The notes below the pieces were generated by a model. It was not told the DNA's origin. It did not search any database and saw only the letters and a list, made by a program, of their open reading frames with translations. The translations under genes were made by a program, and so were the position numbers. A DNA stretch of 64,000 nucleotides from Bipolaris cookei (lineage: Eukaryota; Ascomycota; Dothideomycetes; Pleosporales; Pleosporaceae), in NCBI GenBank assembly GCA_002286855.1, contig NRSV01000011.1:186001-250000 (forward strand), read 5' to 3'. How positions within the stretch are numbered: the first letter of the stretch is position 1; each line of letters opens with the position of its first letter. Of this stretch, positions 1 through 11,386 are shown in pieces.

Positions 1-444
1 CCACCCTTCATCAATGCGTGGAAGAGGGGTGACAGCTCAACTGCTAACATGTACCCCATCAACGGCAAGCCCGTCCAAGGCACGTTTTGGCACTACACTC
101 TGACCATTGGCGGTTCTTGCTACGCCAACGACACCGCTAAGCTAGACAGCATTATGACTGGCGGTGAAGACGCGGTGTCCGGTGTTATCCTCGTGGCACA
201 AAATAAGCAGGGTCTCAAAGCTGAGGTCAAGGTTGGCAATGTTCGATTGGACCCCGTCATTTCCCTCTCTCCAGGCTTCAACAAGTTCAAGCTTACTGGG
301 CTGGAGAGGCTGGTTTCAGGGAAGGTGCAGGTTGAAATCTGGGATGGAAGTACGATGGTCGGGGGTGGTTATGGTAGCGTCGAAGTTACGAAGGAGAAGG
401 CGCTTTGTAACTACAATTTCCAGGTTGTTGGTCTGCCTTCTTAG
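1..444 (+). CDS. GH71 alpha-1,3-glucanase (mutanase), 3' end only
   Basis: This is the C-terminal part (about 147 residues) of a protein whose start lies outside the window. The frame is open from base 1 and ends with TAG at 442-444. The visible part reads PPFINAWKRG, then GTFWHYTL, then a beta-rich stretch ending VVGLPS. That resembles the C-terminal beta-sandwich of fungal glycoside hydrolase family 71, secreted enzymes that hydrolyse cell-wall alpha-1,3-glucan. The catalytic aspartates would be upstream and cannot be checked. The family call rests on remembered similarity of the C-terminal domain only. The next gene converges from the minus strand after 185 bp. Confidence 0.65.
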   Translation, partial: PPFINAWKRGDSSTANMYPINGKPVQGTFWHYTLTIGGSCYANDTAKLDSIMTGGEDAVSGVILVAQNKQGLKAEVKVGNVRLDPVISLSPGFNKFKLTGLERLVSGKVQVEIWDGSTMVGGGYGSVEVTKEKALCNYNFQVVGLPS

Positions 445-629
445 ATTCTTAGAAGATTAGTACTGGTATGAAAGCGGGGACAAACTAGACACCTAGTAGG
501 GATGAGTGTGATAAATACAGTTGAATCTTCTATCGTGCTTTTTTGGTGTCTATCAACTTGATCATTTCATTTCCTCCACAGAGATAATTTGTATTTCTTT
601 CATCCTCCCTCGCCTCCATCAATCAAACC

Positions 630-1010
630 CTACGTCCTCTCACCCAACCCCTCCTTTCCCCCTTTCACCTGCTCCCCACCCCCAATCCCCGTCGTCCTAT
701 CCGGCTGCTCCTGGAAGTCTGGCTGCTTCGCTGGATGCTCATCTCCTTGCTTACCCTCGTCGCGTGAAGCGCTCGACTGCTGGTCTGTATGTTGGCTGTC
801 AGACCGCACTTTGGCGTTTGGTGCTGCACTCGAGTTGGGGTGTGGGTCCGGGATGTTGGAGGCGGGTTTAGATGTGTCCATTAGTTTTTTGCTGGAGGAG
901 GACGTGGAGAAGGTTTTTGCAGAAGGGAGAGTAGCACGTGAGGTCTGGAAGATCCCATGTTGGATGCGCGTGGATTGGTGTAGTGTGCGGAGCGTGGTTG
1001 GCAGGGACAT
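630..1010 (-). CDS. small basic-then-acidic protein, putative mitochondrial, function unknown
   Basis: A single-exon frame of 126 codons starts at ATG 1010-1008. Residues 1-45 are rich in Arg, Ser and Thr and lack acids (MSLPTTLRTLHQSTRI, later FSTSSSSKKL), as in a mitochondrial targeting presequence. The rest is hydrophilic and disordered, with a Lys/Glu/Pro block (DEGKQGDEHPAKQPD) followed by a glycine-rich end (TGIGGGEQVKGGKEGLG). This layout matches a widespread class of short uncharacterised fungal proteins, from general recollection. It has no transmembrane segment and no catalytic motif. Overlapping frames on the plus strand show no protein-like features. The assignment as a gene is likely, and the function is unknown. 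Confidence 0.6.
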   Translation of the reverse strand: MSLPTTLRTLHQSTRIQHGIFQTSRATLPSAKTFSTSSSSKKLMDTSKPASNIPDPHPNSSAAPNAKVRSDSQHTDQQSSASRDEGKQGDEHPAKQPDFQEQPDRTTGIGGGEQVKGGKEGLGERT

Positions 1011-1690
1011 GGTTGGTAGTGATGCTGGCTTGTTTCCAAAGTATAATGCGGTGTGGGTATTGGATAGATGCCTGTTGAGAGATGAGGATGTTCGTTGCTT
1101 TGTATCAAGGAAAACCTCTCTTCAAGCACTGGTAGGCTATGAATTCACATGAGCGAGTAGTTACGTTTGCGCAACTCTCCTCGTCGACGGTTCTCTGACA
1201 TCATTTTGACGGCGTCAATTCACTGCCAAGACATTTCTCTCTAAATTCTCCCGACATGGGGCGTCGATCCCCCTGAGCATTTGATGTTCTAGATTTCCAG
1301 CCCTGCGAATCGTATATACATGTACTAGACACGCCGGTGTGATATGTGACCGATTGTGACTGCTGTAAGCATAAGCTTTAGGCAGTTGTAGCTGCACCAA
1401 ACAGCAGCATGCATTAGCGCCCTGGCTTCCATACCGAGTCCATACCCCATGCAGTTACCGTGCGCCTATCCTTCCCGTATTCTCTGCTCTTGCATCTTTT
1501 CGCGCAGGCCATGTCAGCCCAAGCCAGCACAAAGCCCGAAAGGGCATCTCGAGCAGTCACAGAATATAGCCAAGTGACTCTCATTTGCACACACACAACG
1601 TTGCTCCATTTTTCCCCTTCTTCTTCTTTCTCTCCTTGATTTCCCAACTGCCTGATCCGTTTTTGTTAGCGGGCCTCCACCAAATCCATC
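1011..1690. other. intergenic, divergent promoter region
   Basis: About 680 bp lie between the divergent starts of the small mitochondrial-type protein and the IAH1-like esterase. Pyrimidine-rich runs sit just upstream of the esterase ATG (about 1610-1640), as is common in fungal 5' leaders. I see no RNA gene, repeat or convincing coding frame. Confidence 0.5.
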
Positions 1691-2673
1691 ATGCCCGAGT
1701 TTGTGCTCTTTGGTGACTCGCTCACCGAGTGGGGCTTTAGCGAGACTACTCAGGGCTTCGGGCGTTTTCTTCAGCAAAAGTACCAGTACAAGGTGGGGAT
1801 CGTGAATGAAGGTAGGCTCAGGTGCGAGATCTAGCAACTATCGTCGATCAAGGTATTGCGCCATGGGTTTTGTTGGCGTATACCTGGCGTCCAGGCCGCA
1901 CAAAGGGTCTTGTATCCTCTCCTGATCATGTTATATACTGATCATGTCGCAACAGGTAGAGCAGGGTATGCCCATCCAAAACATGCCAGGAATCGCTTTA
2001 CAGTGCCTCGAGCATTAATCCGTCACACAGCTACACAAGCTCCGATCTGCAAGATGATTTTGCCCGCATAATACGCAGCACCACAGCTCCAGGCGCAACG
2101 CAAACTCTCCTCTTTACAATCTTCCTCGGCGCAAACGACGCCTGTGTCGGCTTGCGAGGCGCCGAGTATGTGCCCTGGCCCGTCTTCTCTGAGAATATCC
2201 GTGGCTTCCTCGACACCATTCTCACCGAGCAGGCCATGGACAATACTAAAATCGTTCTCATCACCCCACCGCCAATTAACAGTCAGATTGAGGCTATCAG
2301 CAAGAACATGTCCAAGGCGGAGGTCGAGCAGGAGAATTGTAAGAGGAAGCAAATGATCGGGTATAGGACATACATGAATAAGAAGCGGTACGCCGAGGGA
2401 CTGATGAAGATTGCAAGCGAGTACGAGGAGACGCAGAGGGTGGTGGGGTTGAACTTTTGGCAGGATATCATGGATGCGCTGGCAAAGGAGGAGGGATGGG
2501 AGTACGACGCCGAATTGCCGCCGGGCTACGGCTTACTTGGCTCAAAGTCATTTCCGAAGGGATGGTTTACCGATGGTCTGCATTTGGATGTCAAAGGCTA
2601 TGCGGTATTGAACAAGGGGTTATTCAACCTCGTGATTGAGAAATGGCCCGAATTGGCACCTGAGAAACTATAG
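1691..2673 (+). CDS. IAH1: GDSL esterase, isoamyl acetate-hydrolysing type
   Basis: Exons are 1691-1811, 1956-1965 and 2031-2673 (257 aa). The protein opens with the GDSL block (FGDSLTE, catalytic Ser about residue 10). It carries block III as FLGANDAC and block V as DGLHLDVKGY, with the catalytic Asp and His. Members of this family hydrolyse short-chain acetate esters, and yeast Iah1 acts on isoamyl acetate. The length is close to that of the yeast enzyme (about 240 aa). The middle exon is only 10 nt. It is required to give NEGRAGYTS, which aligns with the conserved Gly-Tyr-Thr-Ser of the family. A two-exon alternative using a GTGCGA donor at 1823 also keeps the frame but loses that glycine. 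No signal peptide is visible, so it is probably cytosolic. Confidence 0.85.
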
Positions 2674-2741
2674 ACAAGCACTGGAAACTTGTTGTTCTCT
2701 TTTTTTTTCATTCAGCTATTTGGTGGCCTTTTTATCCATGC

Positions 2742-3966
2742 TCAACCTCTGTTCAATGTGTTTCCTGAGCCCTTGGGATTCGCCTCTACATATTCGTCCC
2801 ACGCACGCTGCTTCATCGTCTCTGCATCCGCTGCATCAAGGTCATCCTCATTCGGCTCAGGTTGGATTCCAGACTGTGGGCCTCCACCCTCGATTATGCC
2901 ACCTCTCTTCCTCTCTTCCTCTAAATATTCGTCAATCGTCATGGTTGGCAGGTTGTGGTCCGGACGGAAGACGCCCTTTTTCAGGGTTTGACGGCTATCC
3001 AACAACGTAAACGGCCGCATGGGTTTACCATCGCTACTCAAGATGGGCCCAGAGTACCTCAAACCAGCATACTGACCATCCAAGCGCTCAGAGTAACCGT
3101 CTTTACCTCTGCTGTCTTGCCGGGAATCGGGTGCTTGCTGGTCCTGGCCTGGCGGCGGCGCGGGTGGCGCTAGAGAAATAATGTGAAGTTCCTGAGCCAT
3201 TGACTCGAGTGAAGCAAAAGTCTGATGCACCATGAATGCCAGATCAGTCAGATGTAGATCTCGTATCATCTGCTCATCTTGCTCTGCTAGCTTGGGGTTT
3301 TGCCGTAGATACTATAGTCGCGCAGTTAGCCTCTCACACACTTCCTATACAAGTAACCGTTTAAACATAAGGTGGTTTTACCTCAAGTTTCCTCTTCAAC
3401 TCCTTCTCCTCTCTGAACCGGGCAATCTTAGCATCCCGTCTTGCTGCTGCATCCCGTGTGTTGGCAATAGAAAAGTTATTCTTGTCTTCGTTGTAGACTT
3501 CGAGAAGTTTCGTATCCGCCTTGCCAAGCATATCGTAGGAATCCAGCAGCTTCAGAAACCGCTCATAGTAATTTCGGGCACGTAGCAGATTTTGCTTTCT
3601 GAGAGAGATATCTTTGTTTGAGATTTTCTGCACGAGTTCGGCTAGGTGGTAGTTTATCGCTAGGTATCTGGTTGGTTTGTAAGCATAGGCGTTCACTCTT
3701 GTGAAAAGATGGGGAAATCCAGCAGTGTATATTAACAAGTGTTGAACATACTGCAAATCGGTCGACGATATGTCTTCTAAAGACTCATTTGGGCTGAACA
3801 GCGACACCTGCTCGGCGATCTTGAGACATTCTTCATATGTGGCAATGGTTGCGCTGAGCTTTTCCTGGAAGGTGGGACTGTTTGGCTTGTAAGAAGATGA
3901 AAGTTCTTCGCGTGCCTTCTCGACTTTGTAAAAGAGCCCTCGCAGACTCAGCGGTTCTTCTGACAT
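2742..3966 (-). CDS. TAP42: TAP42/alpha-4 family PP2A-associated protein
   Basis: Exons are 3966-3382 and 3311-2742 (384 aa) with a 70-nt intron. Family members bind the catalytic subunit of PP2A-type phosphatases and link them to TOR signalling. The N-terminal two thirds is helical, with the family-like stretch RYLAINYHLAELVQKIS and a long basic helix (RDAKIARFREEKELKRKLE) just before the intron. The C-terminal third has PMRPFTLL, then MTIDEYLEEERKRGG and an acidic tail, all typical of TAP42. Length agrees with yeast Tap42 (366 aa). The gene converges with the esterase gene (68 bp apart) and diverges from the Dicer gene across 435 bp. The PP2A catalytic subunit, its expected partner, is encoded about 26 kb away at 29211-30466. 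Confidence 0.93.
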
Positions 3967-4401
3967 TTTGTGGAGATTGATTGTTAGAGTTGTGTTGATG
4001 ATGAGGAAGTTTCGATACGTAGCCACGTGAGAGCGTGAAATGGTATTGAGTCAGCACGGTCCTCCGAGTTGGGCATTGCGTACATACCCCGCCATCCCCG
4101 TAAATCGACCGCCCGCTTCGAAGCATTCACTCTCATATTGATGACGCTCCCATTTCAGCATGCGGGGATGAAATTGACCGCCTGTTTTAATGCACAAACC
4201 AAGATTGTGTAACATGCTAGGGCGTGGTCACGGGTGAATGCGTTGTTTGCTGATTGGCAAGGCTTGCAGGCAGTCGCACAAATAGCAACGACCTGCTCTT
4301 ACCTCCACTCACCAGCCCATTTAAGCGAAACACTCACATATTCGTATCATCCAAGACAACTGTGACACTTCAGACATCCAAACTACATCTCACATACAAC
4401 T
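3967..4401. promoter_or_regulatory. shared divergent promoter region, TAP42 / Dicer-like
   Basis: A 435-bp stretch lies between two divergent start codons and must hold both promoters. A CA/AC-rich leader (about 4330-4400) precedes the Dicer ATG. I cannot identify specific factor sites. Confidence 0.45.
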
Positions 4402-7400
4402 ATGGTATGGATCGAAATTGAAGAAGAGCAGGAGGATTGCCTCTCATCCGAGGAGAATCTCATCCGCTCTATATCTATCAAAGATGATAACGAGATTGAG
4501 CAGTTCGGAAAACCGGATTATGAATTGGACGAAGATTCCGACGCAGACGCAGACTATGTGCGTAGCCACAGTCCTACAACCAGCTTAGAGAAACGCAGAG
4601 CGCAGAACAGTATCATGAAAGCCTTTGCTACTAATATCAGTGCAGTCTTGACACAGAGAGAGATTGAAGATGCAGCTGCGAAAAGCGCCAAAGAAGAGCA
4701 ACTCTCGATTCGCGATATTCTTGCGAATCAAGAAACAACAGTCCGTATCACCAACCCGCGCGACTACCAGACTGAGCTATTTCAGAGAGCAAAGTCGGAG
4801 AATGTGATCGCAGTGCTAGATACTGGTTCCGGGAAGACACATATTGCAACTCTTCTATTGCAACATATCCTGGACATGGAGCTTGACCACCGGGCGAAAG
4901 GTGGCGTTCCAAGGACAGCTTTCTTTCTCGTAGGTCTATCAACTCAGTTTACACAAACGCAGCTAACACTTCCAGGTCGACTCAGTCAACCTCGTTTTCC
5001 AACAAGAAAACGTCCTGCGCTGTGGTCTCGATCAAAACGTGGAAGGCATATGTGGTTCAATGGGCGCGTCATTATGGTCAAAGTCGACTTGGCAGAGCTA
5101 CTTTGGTAAGAACATGGTCATAGTCTGCACGGCAGAAGTACTTGTTCAATGCATGATGCATTCCTTCATCACCATGGCCCAGATCAATCTCCTGATCTTC
5201 GACGAGGCCCACCACGCCAAAAGCAACCACCCCTATGCCCGCTTGATGAAGGACTATTACGTTCAGGAGATGGATGTCACTCAAAGACCACGCATTTTTG
5301 GCATGACAGCCTCCCCTGTTGATACGAAGGGGCTGTCGGCAGATCATATTAAAGAGGCTGCTAGGAACCTAGAGAAGCTGCTTCATGCTAAGATTGCCAC
5401 CACTGCTGAGAGCACACTCGCTTCAAACAGCATCAGTCGACCAGATGAAGAAGTCGCAATGTATCCCCGCTTGCAGGAAGAGTACGAAACGCCATTACAT
5501 CAAAAGATTAAAGCCAGGTTCGGAGACATAAGGGCCTTTGACAAATACTTTCTCGCATCAAAACGCCACGGTAGAGAGCTTGGACGCTGGGCTTCTGATA
5601 TGTACTGGTCTTTCGTCTTTACCGAAGAGCAGAGTCGCAAACTGGAGCAGCGGGAACGTCTTAAACACTCCAAAAATCGGCCGGACGAAGTCAAGGAGTG
5701 GGACGCCAAGCTGAAGCGCTTGCAAGAGGCAGCCGAGTTTGTTCAACAATTCAATTTCGGCGCGTGCACTCTGAGTGACCAGGATTTGAGCTCCAAGGTC
5801 CAGAAGCTTTATTACTGGCTCAACCTCTATTACGAACGTAGCGATGAGCCTCGGTGTATCGTCTTTGTCGAACAGCGACAGACAGCGCGGCTACTCCAGC
5901 TCATTTTCTCCCAGATTGGCGGTCCGCACCTCCGGTGTAGTGTACTGGTTGGTGTCAGCACCCGTGAGCATGAGCAAAACATATCGCTTCGTAGTCAGAT
6001 CCTCACTGTGGCCAAGTTTCGGCGTGGAGAGCTGAACTGCCTCTTTGCCACTTCAGTAGCTGAGGAGGGCCTTGACATCCCTCAGTGCAACTTGGTCGTC
6101 AGATTCGATCTCTATCGTACTATGATTGCATATGTACAGTCTCGTGGCCGCGCAAGGCATCGAAATTCGAAGTATCTGCACATGATTGAAGAGGGCAACC
6201 ATGATCACCGCGAGCGAGTCATGGACGTCAAACTCGACGAGCAAGTCATGAGGCAATTCTGCAGAGAACTTCCGCAAGATCGTCACATCGATGAACATGA
6301 CAACGACAGCATGGATCTTTTGACATTTGAGGATAAGTTGTATCCGAGCTTCATCACCAAACTTGGTGCGAAGCTCTCGTTCCGTTCGAGTTTGGCTATT
6401 CTCAACCATTTCGTCGCAACCCTGCCGGAATCCGACAAACAAACTATGCTACAGCCCACATACGTGGTCTGTCCTGATCTCAACTATGACGGTCTAGATC
6501 CTCAGCGAAGAGGCTTTGTGTCGGAAGTGATACTCCCAGATCACTCACCAGTCAACACGATCATTGGTGATGTGCAGAGCAAAAAGGCAATCGCCAAGTG
6601 TTCTGCAGCATACAAAGCGTGTCTAGAACTCTACAAAAAGGGTTACTTAGATGACAACTTACTACCGACAACCATCAAGCGATTGCCAGCTGGAAGGAAT
6701 GCCTTGCTAGCACTCAGTGAGAAGAAGAAGGGTAAGTATCCCATGCTCATCAAACCAGAGTTTTGGAAAGCAGGAAGAGGTTTGGTCCCTGCGAGTCTCT
6801 TTCTCACGATTGTTGATCTTGATGCTGGTCTCGACCGACCTCATCAAACTATGGGCTTTCTTACCTGGAATCAACTCCCGAGATTGCCAGAATTCCCAAT
6901 CTACCTCACGGATGGTAGACCTTCCAACGTTTTTTCTCGGTCTTCTATGATATCGCTTCCTGTGTCGGCAGAGATGCTGGAAATAGTTACAGTGTTCACC
7001 TTGCGCATATACAAAGATATATACAACAAGGAGTTCGAAAAGAATGCTCAGAACATGTCTTACTGGGTTGTTCCAGTACATCCGGATCGAGCATCTTCTC
7101 TGTCTTCCGTGACTACCCTCGACCAGATTTTGGATATAAATCAATTGCGCAGAGTTTTTCACGAACCAACATGGAGATGGACACCGAACACAAAACCCGA
7201 GGATCTTATTAACCGCTACTTTATAGATCCAGGAAATGGAGGTCGACGCTACTTTTCGGAACGTTTTGCGCCTCATCTCAAGCCACAAGACCCTGTCCCC
7301 AAAGGCCTTGCTCGCCAAGGCCACAAATTCATGAGCAGTATCATAGACTACAGTGATAGTACATGGACAAGAAGCAGGAACATCTCGAAATGGAACCAGT

Positions 7401-9337
7401 CACAACCTGTTCTTCAAGCCGAAAAGATTCCTTTGCGTCGAAATCAGCTTGCGCGTGTCGAGGAAAAGGAAAAGGGAGAGTTTAATAACCTCAAGACGTA
7501 CATTTGTCCAGAACCTTTCCAGATATCCAATGTAAGTCTAAAGTTACTTTTGTTTCTAAGCATTCAAATTATGAATACTAACAACCCAGCTCGCGACACC
7601 ATTCGTAGTCATGTGCTATGTGTTACCGGCCATTATCCACCGCTTTGAGAGCTACCTTATCGCACTGGAAGCTTGTAACGTCCTGGATCTCAAAGTCAAC
7701 CCAGCGCTTGCCTTGGAGGCTTTGACGAAGGATTGTGAAAATTCGGAAGAGTATGACGAAGAGAAGATTAACTTCAAAAGCGGCATGGGCCCAAACTATG
7801 AACGGTATGTATATGCTTCGTACGAAGAGATTCAAGCTAACTTTGAGGCTTAGTCTGGAGTTCCTGGGCGATTGCTTCTTGAAGATGGCGACATCTCTTT
7901 CTGTCTTCGTCCAACAACCAGATGAGAACGAATTTGAATTTCACGTTCGTCGTATGGAGATGCTGTGTAACAAGAACCTTATGGAGACCGCAGTGGGAAA
8001 GAAGAAAGTCGTTTCTCTAGAAGGCACAGAGCAAGGCCTACAACTGTACAAATACATTCGCACAGAGTCTTTCTCTCGGTATGTAACTTCAAAAAAAGTA
8101 ATCTATAACCTGGATTGACGTTGTTAGTCGTACATGGTATCCTGAAGGCCTAAAACTGCTCAAGGGCAAGGGTGCAAACAAATCCCAGGATGACCGGCTC
8201 AAGCTTACACACAATTTGGGAGATAAGAGCATCGCCGACGTATGCGAAGCCTTTATCGGCGCAGCCTTACAAGAGCACTACACAGGTGGTCGATGGAGAC
8301 CCACTGATTGGGACGAAGCGGTAAAGGCAGTAAAGCTCTTTGCCAACAGCCCGGACCATACTATGTCAAAGTGGTCAGACTACTATGAAGCATATCAGAA
8401 GTCAAAGTATCAGACTGCAGAGGCCAGTGCAGCGATGCTGGACATGGCTCGAAAGATTGAGATGAAGCATCCTTACCACTTCAAATACCCTCGCCTCCTT
8501 CGATCAGCATTCGCCCATCCTTCATATCCATACATGTACGAGAACATACCCAATTATCAACGTCTTGAATTTGCCGGGGACGCACTCCTTGACATGGCGT
8601 TCATCACACACCTCTACTTCAAGTATCCAGACAAGGACCCGCACTGGCTCACCGAACACAAGACACCGATGGTATCCAATAAGTTCCTCGGCGCCGTATG
8701 CGTCAAGCTAGGCTGGCACGTTCACATCAAGCAAAACACCGCCACACTAACCAACCAAATACGCGACTACGTCCTGGAAGCCGAAGAAGCTGAGCACGAA
8801 GCCGGCGGCGCAGTCGACTACTGGGTCACCATCAGCGAGCCCCCCAAGTGCCTCGCCGACGTCATCGAAGCCTACGTCGCCAGCATCTTCGTCGACGCCG
8901 AATTCGACTTTGGCGTCGTCCAAACCTTTTTCGAAATGCACCTTAAACCGTTCTTCCTCGACATGACACTCGACTCGTATGAAAAATTTGCCTCTAATCA
9001 TCCTACTACGCGTCTTAGTCGTCTTCTCACTATCAATTTTGGGTGCAGCGACTGGCGCATGGGCGCTCTGGAAACGGAAACTGTTATTCCTGGGAAGGGA
9101 AAGGCGATTGCGGCTATGATCTTGATTCACGGTAAAGTGTATTTTTACTCCTTGGGCCAGAGTGGGAGGTATGCGCGGGTTAGGGCTAGTCAAGCTGCGT
9201 TGGAGAAGTTGGAGGGGTTGCCGCCGTTTCAGTTTCGTAACGCGTATGGGTGCGATTGTGTGGATGGAAAAGTAGAGGGAGAGGGATCTAAAGCAAAAGA
9301 AGAGCAGATGAGGGAAGCGATGGGGTTGAGTATCTAG
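4402..9337 (+). CDS. dcl1: Dicer-like ribonuclease III, DCL-1 type
   Basis: Exons are 4402-4929, 4976-7531, 7590-7804, 7854-8078 and 8128-9337 (1577 aa; Neurospora DCL-1 is of similar size). It cuts double-stranded RNA into small RNAs for silencing. Domain order: acidic N-terminus; helicase with Walker A DTGSGKT (residues 140-146), DEAH box (252-255) and motif VI QSRGRARH; Dicer dimerisation domain (about 560-660); a poorly resolved region where a divergent PAZ would sit; RNase IIIa (ERLEFLGD, with E1102, D1106, D1212, E1215); RNase IIIb (QRLEFAGD, with E1322, D1326, D1419, E1422); and a C-terminal double-stranded-RNA-binding region. All eight catalytic acids are present. The C-terminus has a Cys (1481), His (1509), CxC (1550, 1552) set like the zinc site of S. 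pombe Dcr1. The gene appears intact. Confidence 0.95.
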
Positions 9338-9746
9338 GGACAGATTGGTTGCAGTGTCACGAGGTTGATTGTGTAGTATCTATACGGCTTGGATTAGAAG
9401 CAATATCTATGTTCAAAATTTTCCAATGGGAAGAGTCCCGTCATTTCAACAAGTTCATTACTAGAATCTGTTTTTTTACGACTGTCGAAATAGTTTCTCT
9501 ACTGTCTACACTATCGTTTTTTTCTGCAATCCATCGACTAGCTCATGTCAAGTAAAGAAGTACAGGATATGTACATGCTCGCTTATGCGGAAATATGATT
9601 AAAGAAAAAAAAGGTTACATGATTCCTCATACCAGAGCCGTTGCCTAGTCCCCGTGTCATCAGAGTTCGTATCCCCCTTCATTATGCAATACATTAACTG
9701 AATAAGAAAAATATTCTACTTCATGGAAATCATAAAACCTTCAAGA
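9338..9746. other. convergent 3' intergenic region
   Basis: About 410 AT-rich bp lie between the convergent 3' ends of the Dicer and GH72 genes, with A-runs near 9600-9615 and 9700-9715. They are presumably 3' untranslated regions. I see nothing else. Confidence 0.4.
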
Positions 9747-11386
9747 TTACAAGCATAGAGCGCAAACAACGAAAGAGACGAGAGCCAGCATACTGCTGCC
9801 TCTAGGGTGCACAACTACCCCTTTTCCTGTCTCAGTGGGCCGCGCCCCATTACCAGTCTGACTGGGTTGGTTGCCGTTGTCCCCGCCGGTAGAACTTGGG
9901 CTGGTGTTCTCGCCGCCTGGCGTGTTGGCTCCATCCGAGACAATGTTGAGTTTGAGGTTCTGAACCTGCTGGCCACCGCTACCATAGATCTTCTGCTGGA
10001 CATTCGTCTCGTCGACATTGACCAATCTTCCGTTTTGAGGATTCTCGATACCGTTGTTGATAAGATCCTGACACCCTGGGCAGACGGCCGGAATCGTGAA
10101 GTTTTTGCTAAATTCGTTGGCGGTTATGAGTCCATCGCTACACTCTGGAGCTTGGACATCGGTAGACTGAGGACTTGCTGATTCCAGCGCTTGGATGTTG
10201 AGCTTGTTGAATTGCCTTTGGAGATTATCGAAATCTTGCATCAGTCTGATTGAACCGTCTTGTTGGATCTCGACCAGGCCATAGCCCGCCTCTTCTGCAG
10301 AGTACTCATATACAAGACCACCAGAGAGGGCCCTCATCTGGTCTCCGTAGAGAGCCTGTACTTCATCAAATTCACGAGGGGTTACGCGATTGCAACCGTA
10401 TTCGCTGAACTGTATGATGGTTAGACTTCTCTAGGAGTTATAAATATTGTACCAAACATGAGACCTACAAAAACAGGGATGGCGGAATTAGCGAACATGT
10501 TGGCCAAGGTATCATAGCCGGAAGTTTGTATGTTGTCGCCATTGCACCAGCTGTAAGAGTTGAGGCCAAAAAAGTCGGACGAAGACTCATCCTCGTCGTG
10601 AACGCACTGCATGTAAGCCCAGGTATCTTGCAAAATCTCGCGGACATCAGCAGCGGAATAACCGACAGGTATGGTACGGTTGGCATGATTTTTGATATAG
10701 TTTTTCATATCACGTTGAACCGCCTAATTTTCGTTAGTCAATCAAACGTGAGAAATGTAGAAAATACCAAAACTTACACGGATGTACTGCGGATTGAACT
10801 CAGCAGTAGACAGATCATTCATAACTTCGTTGGCGGAGAAGAAGCCAAGCGTATTTGGGAAGTTCTTGAAGTTCTCAATGATTCCGAAAGCGCGGTTGAG
10901 GTAATCACTGTTGTAGCTTGTCCATGGTTCAGCGCGGTTGATGCTCTCGCCTGGCAAGGGAGAGTTGACGTCGAGCATCATATAGATGCCAGCGGCATTG
11001 AAGATGGAGGCACACTCGGAGTGATCAAGGGTGGGATCAAGATTGTAGACGCGAAGCGTGTTCACACCAAGCCTTTGCATGAGGACTGCATCTCGCAAAC
11101 AGACCCCGGAATCGGTTAGGGCATCCTCTCTGTTGGAGGGTTGATATGCGCCTTGTCCTCCGGGCTGGTAGTCGACACCGATTATCATAAGGCGCTCGCC
11201 AGTAACAGTGTCGATGAAGTCGCGGCCGCGAACTTCAACAGGATTGACAGCATGGCCAAGGTATGAGAAGAGAGCTGGGAGAATTAAAGCCGCGCGAGTA
11301 AGCTAAGCACATGAATGATTAGCGATGCGGGTACTAGGGGGAACATGAGTGGTACGCTTCTGATACAAGGTACTTACAAAAGACAT
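9747..11386 (-). CDS. GH72 beta-1,3-glucanosyltransferase, GPI-anchored (GAS/GEL family)
   Basis: Exons are 11386-11378, 11302-10778, 10723-10469 and 10409-9747 (483 aa). The first coding exon is only 9 nt (Met-Ser-Phe). It is needed to supply the ATG of the signal peptide (MSFLTRAALILPALFSYLGH). The enzyme elongates and branches beta-1,3-glucan at the cell surface. The GH72 fold is shown by VDYQPGG, by the acid/base glutamate in FFSANEV (E162) and by the nucleophile in FSEYGCN (E266). The spacing of about 100 residues is right for the family. There is no cysteine-rich CBM43 module, so it belongs to the group without one. The C-terminus is Ser/Thr/Gly-rich and ends in a hydrophobic tail (MLALVSFVVCALCL), a GPI attachment signal. 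Confidence 0.95.
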
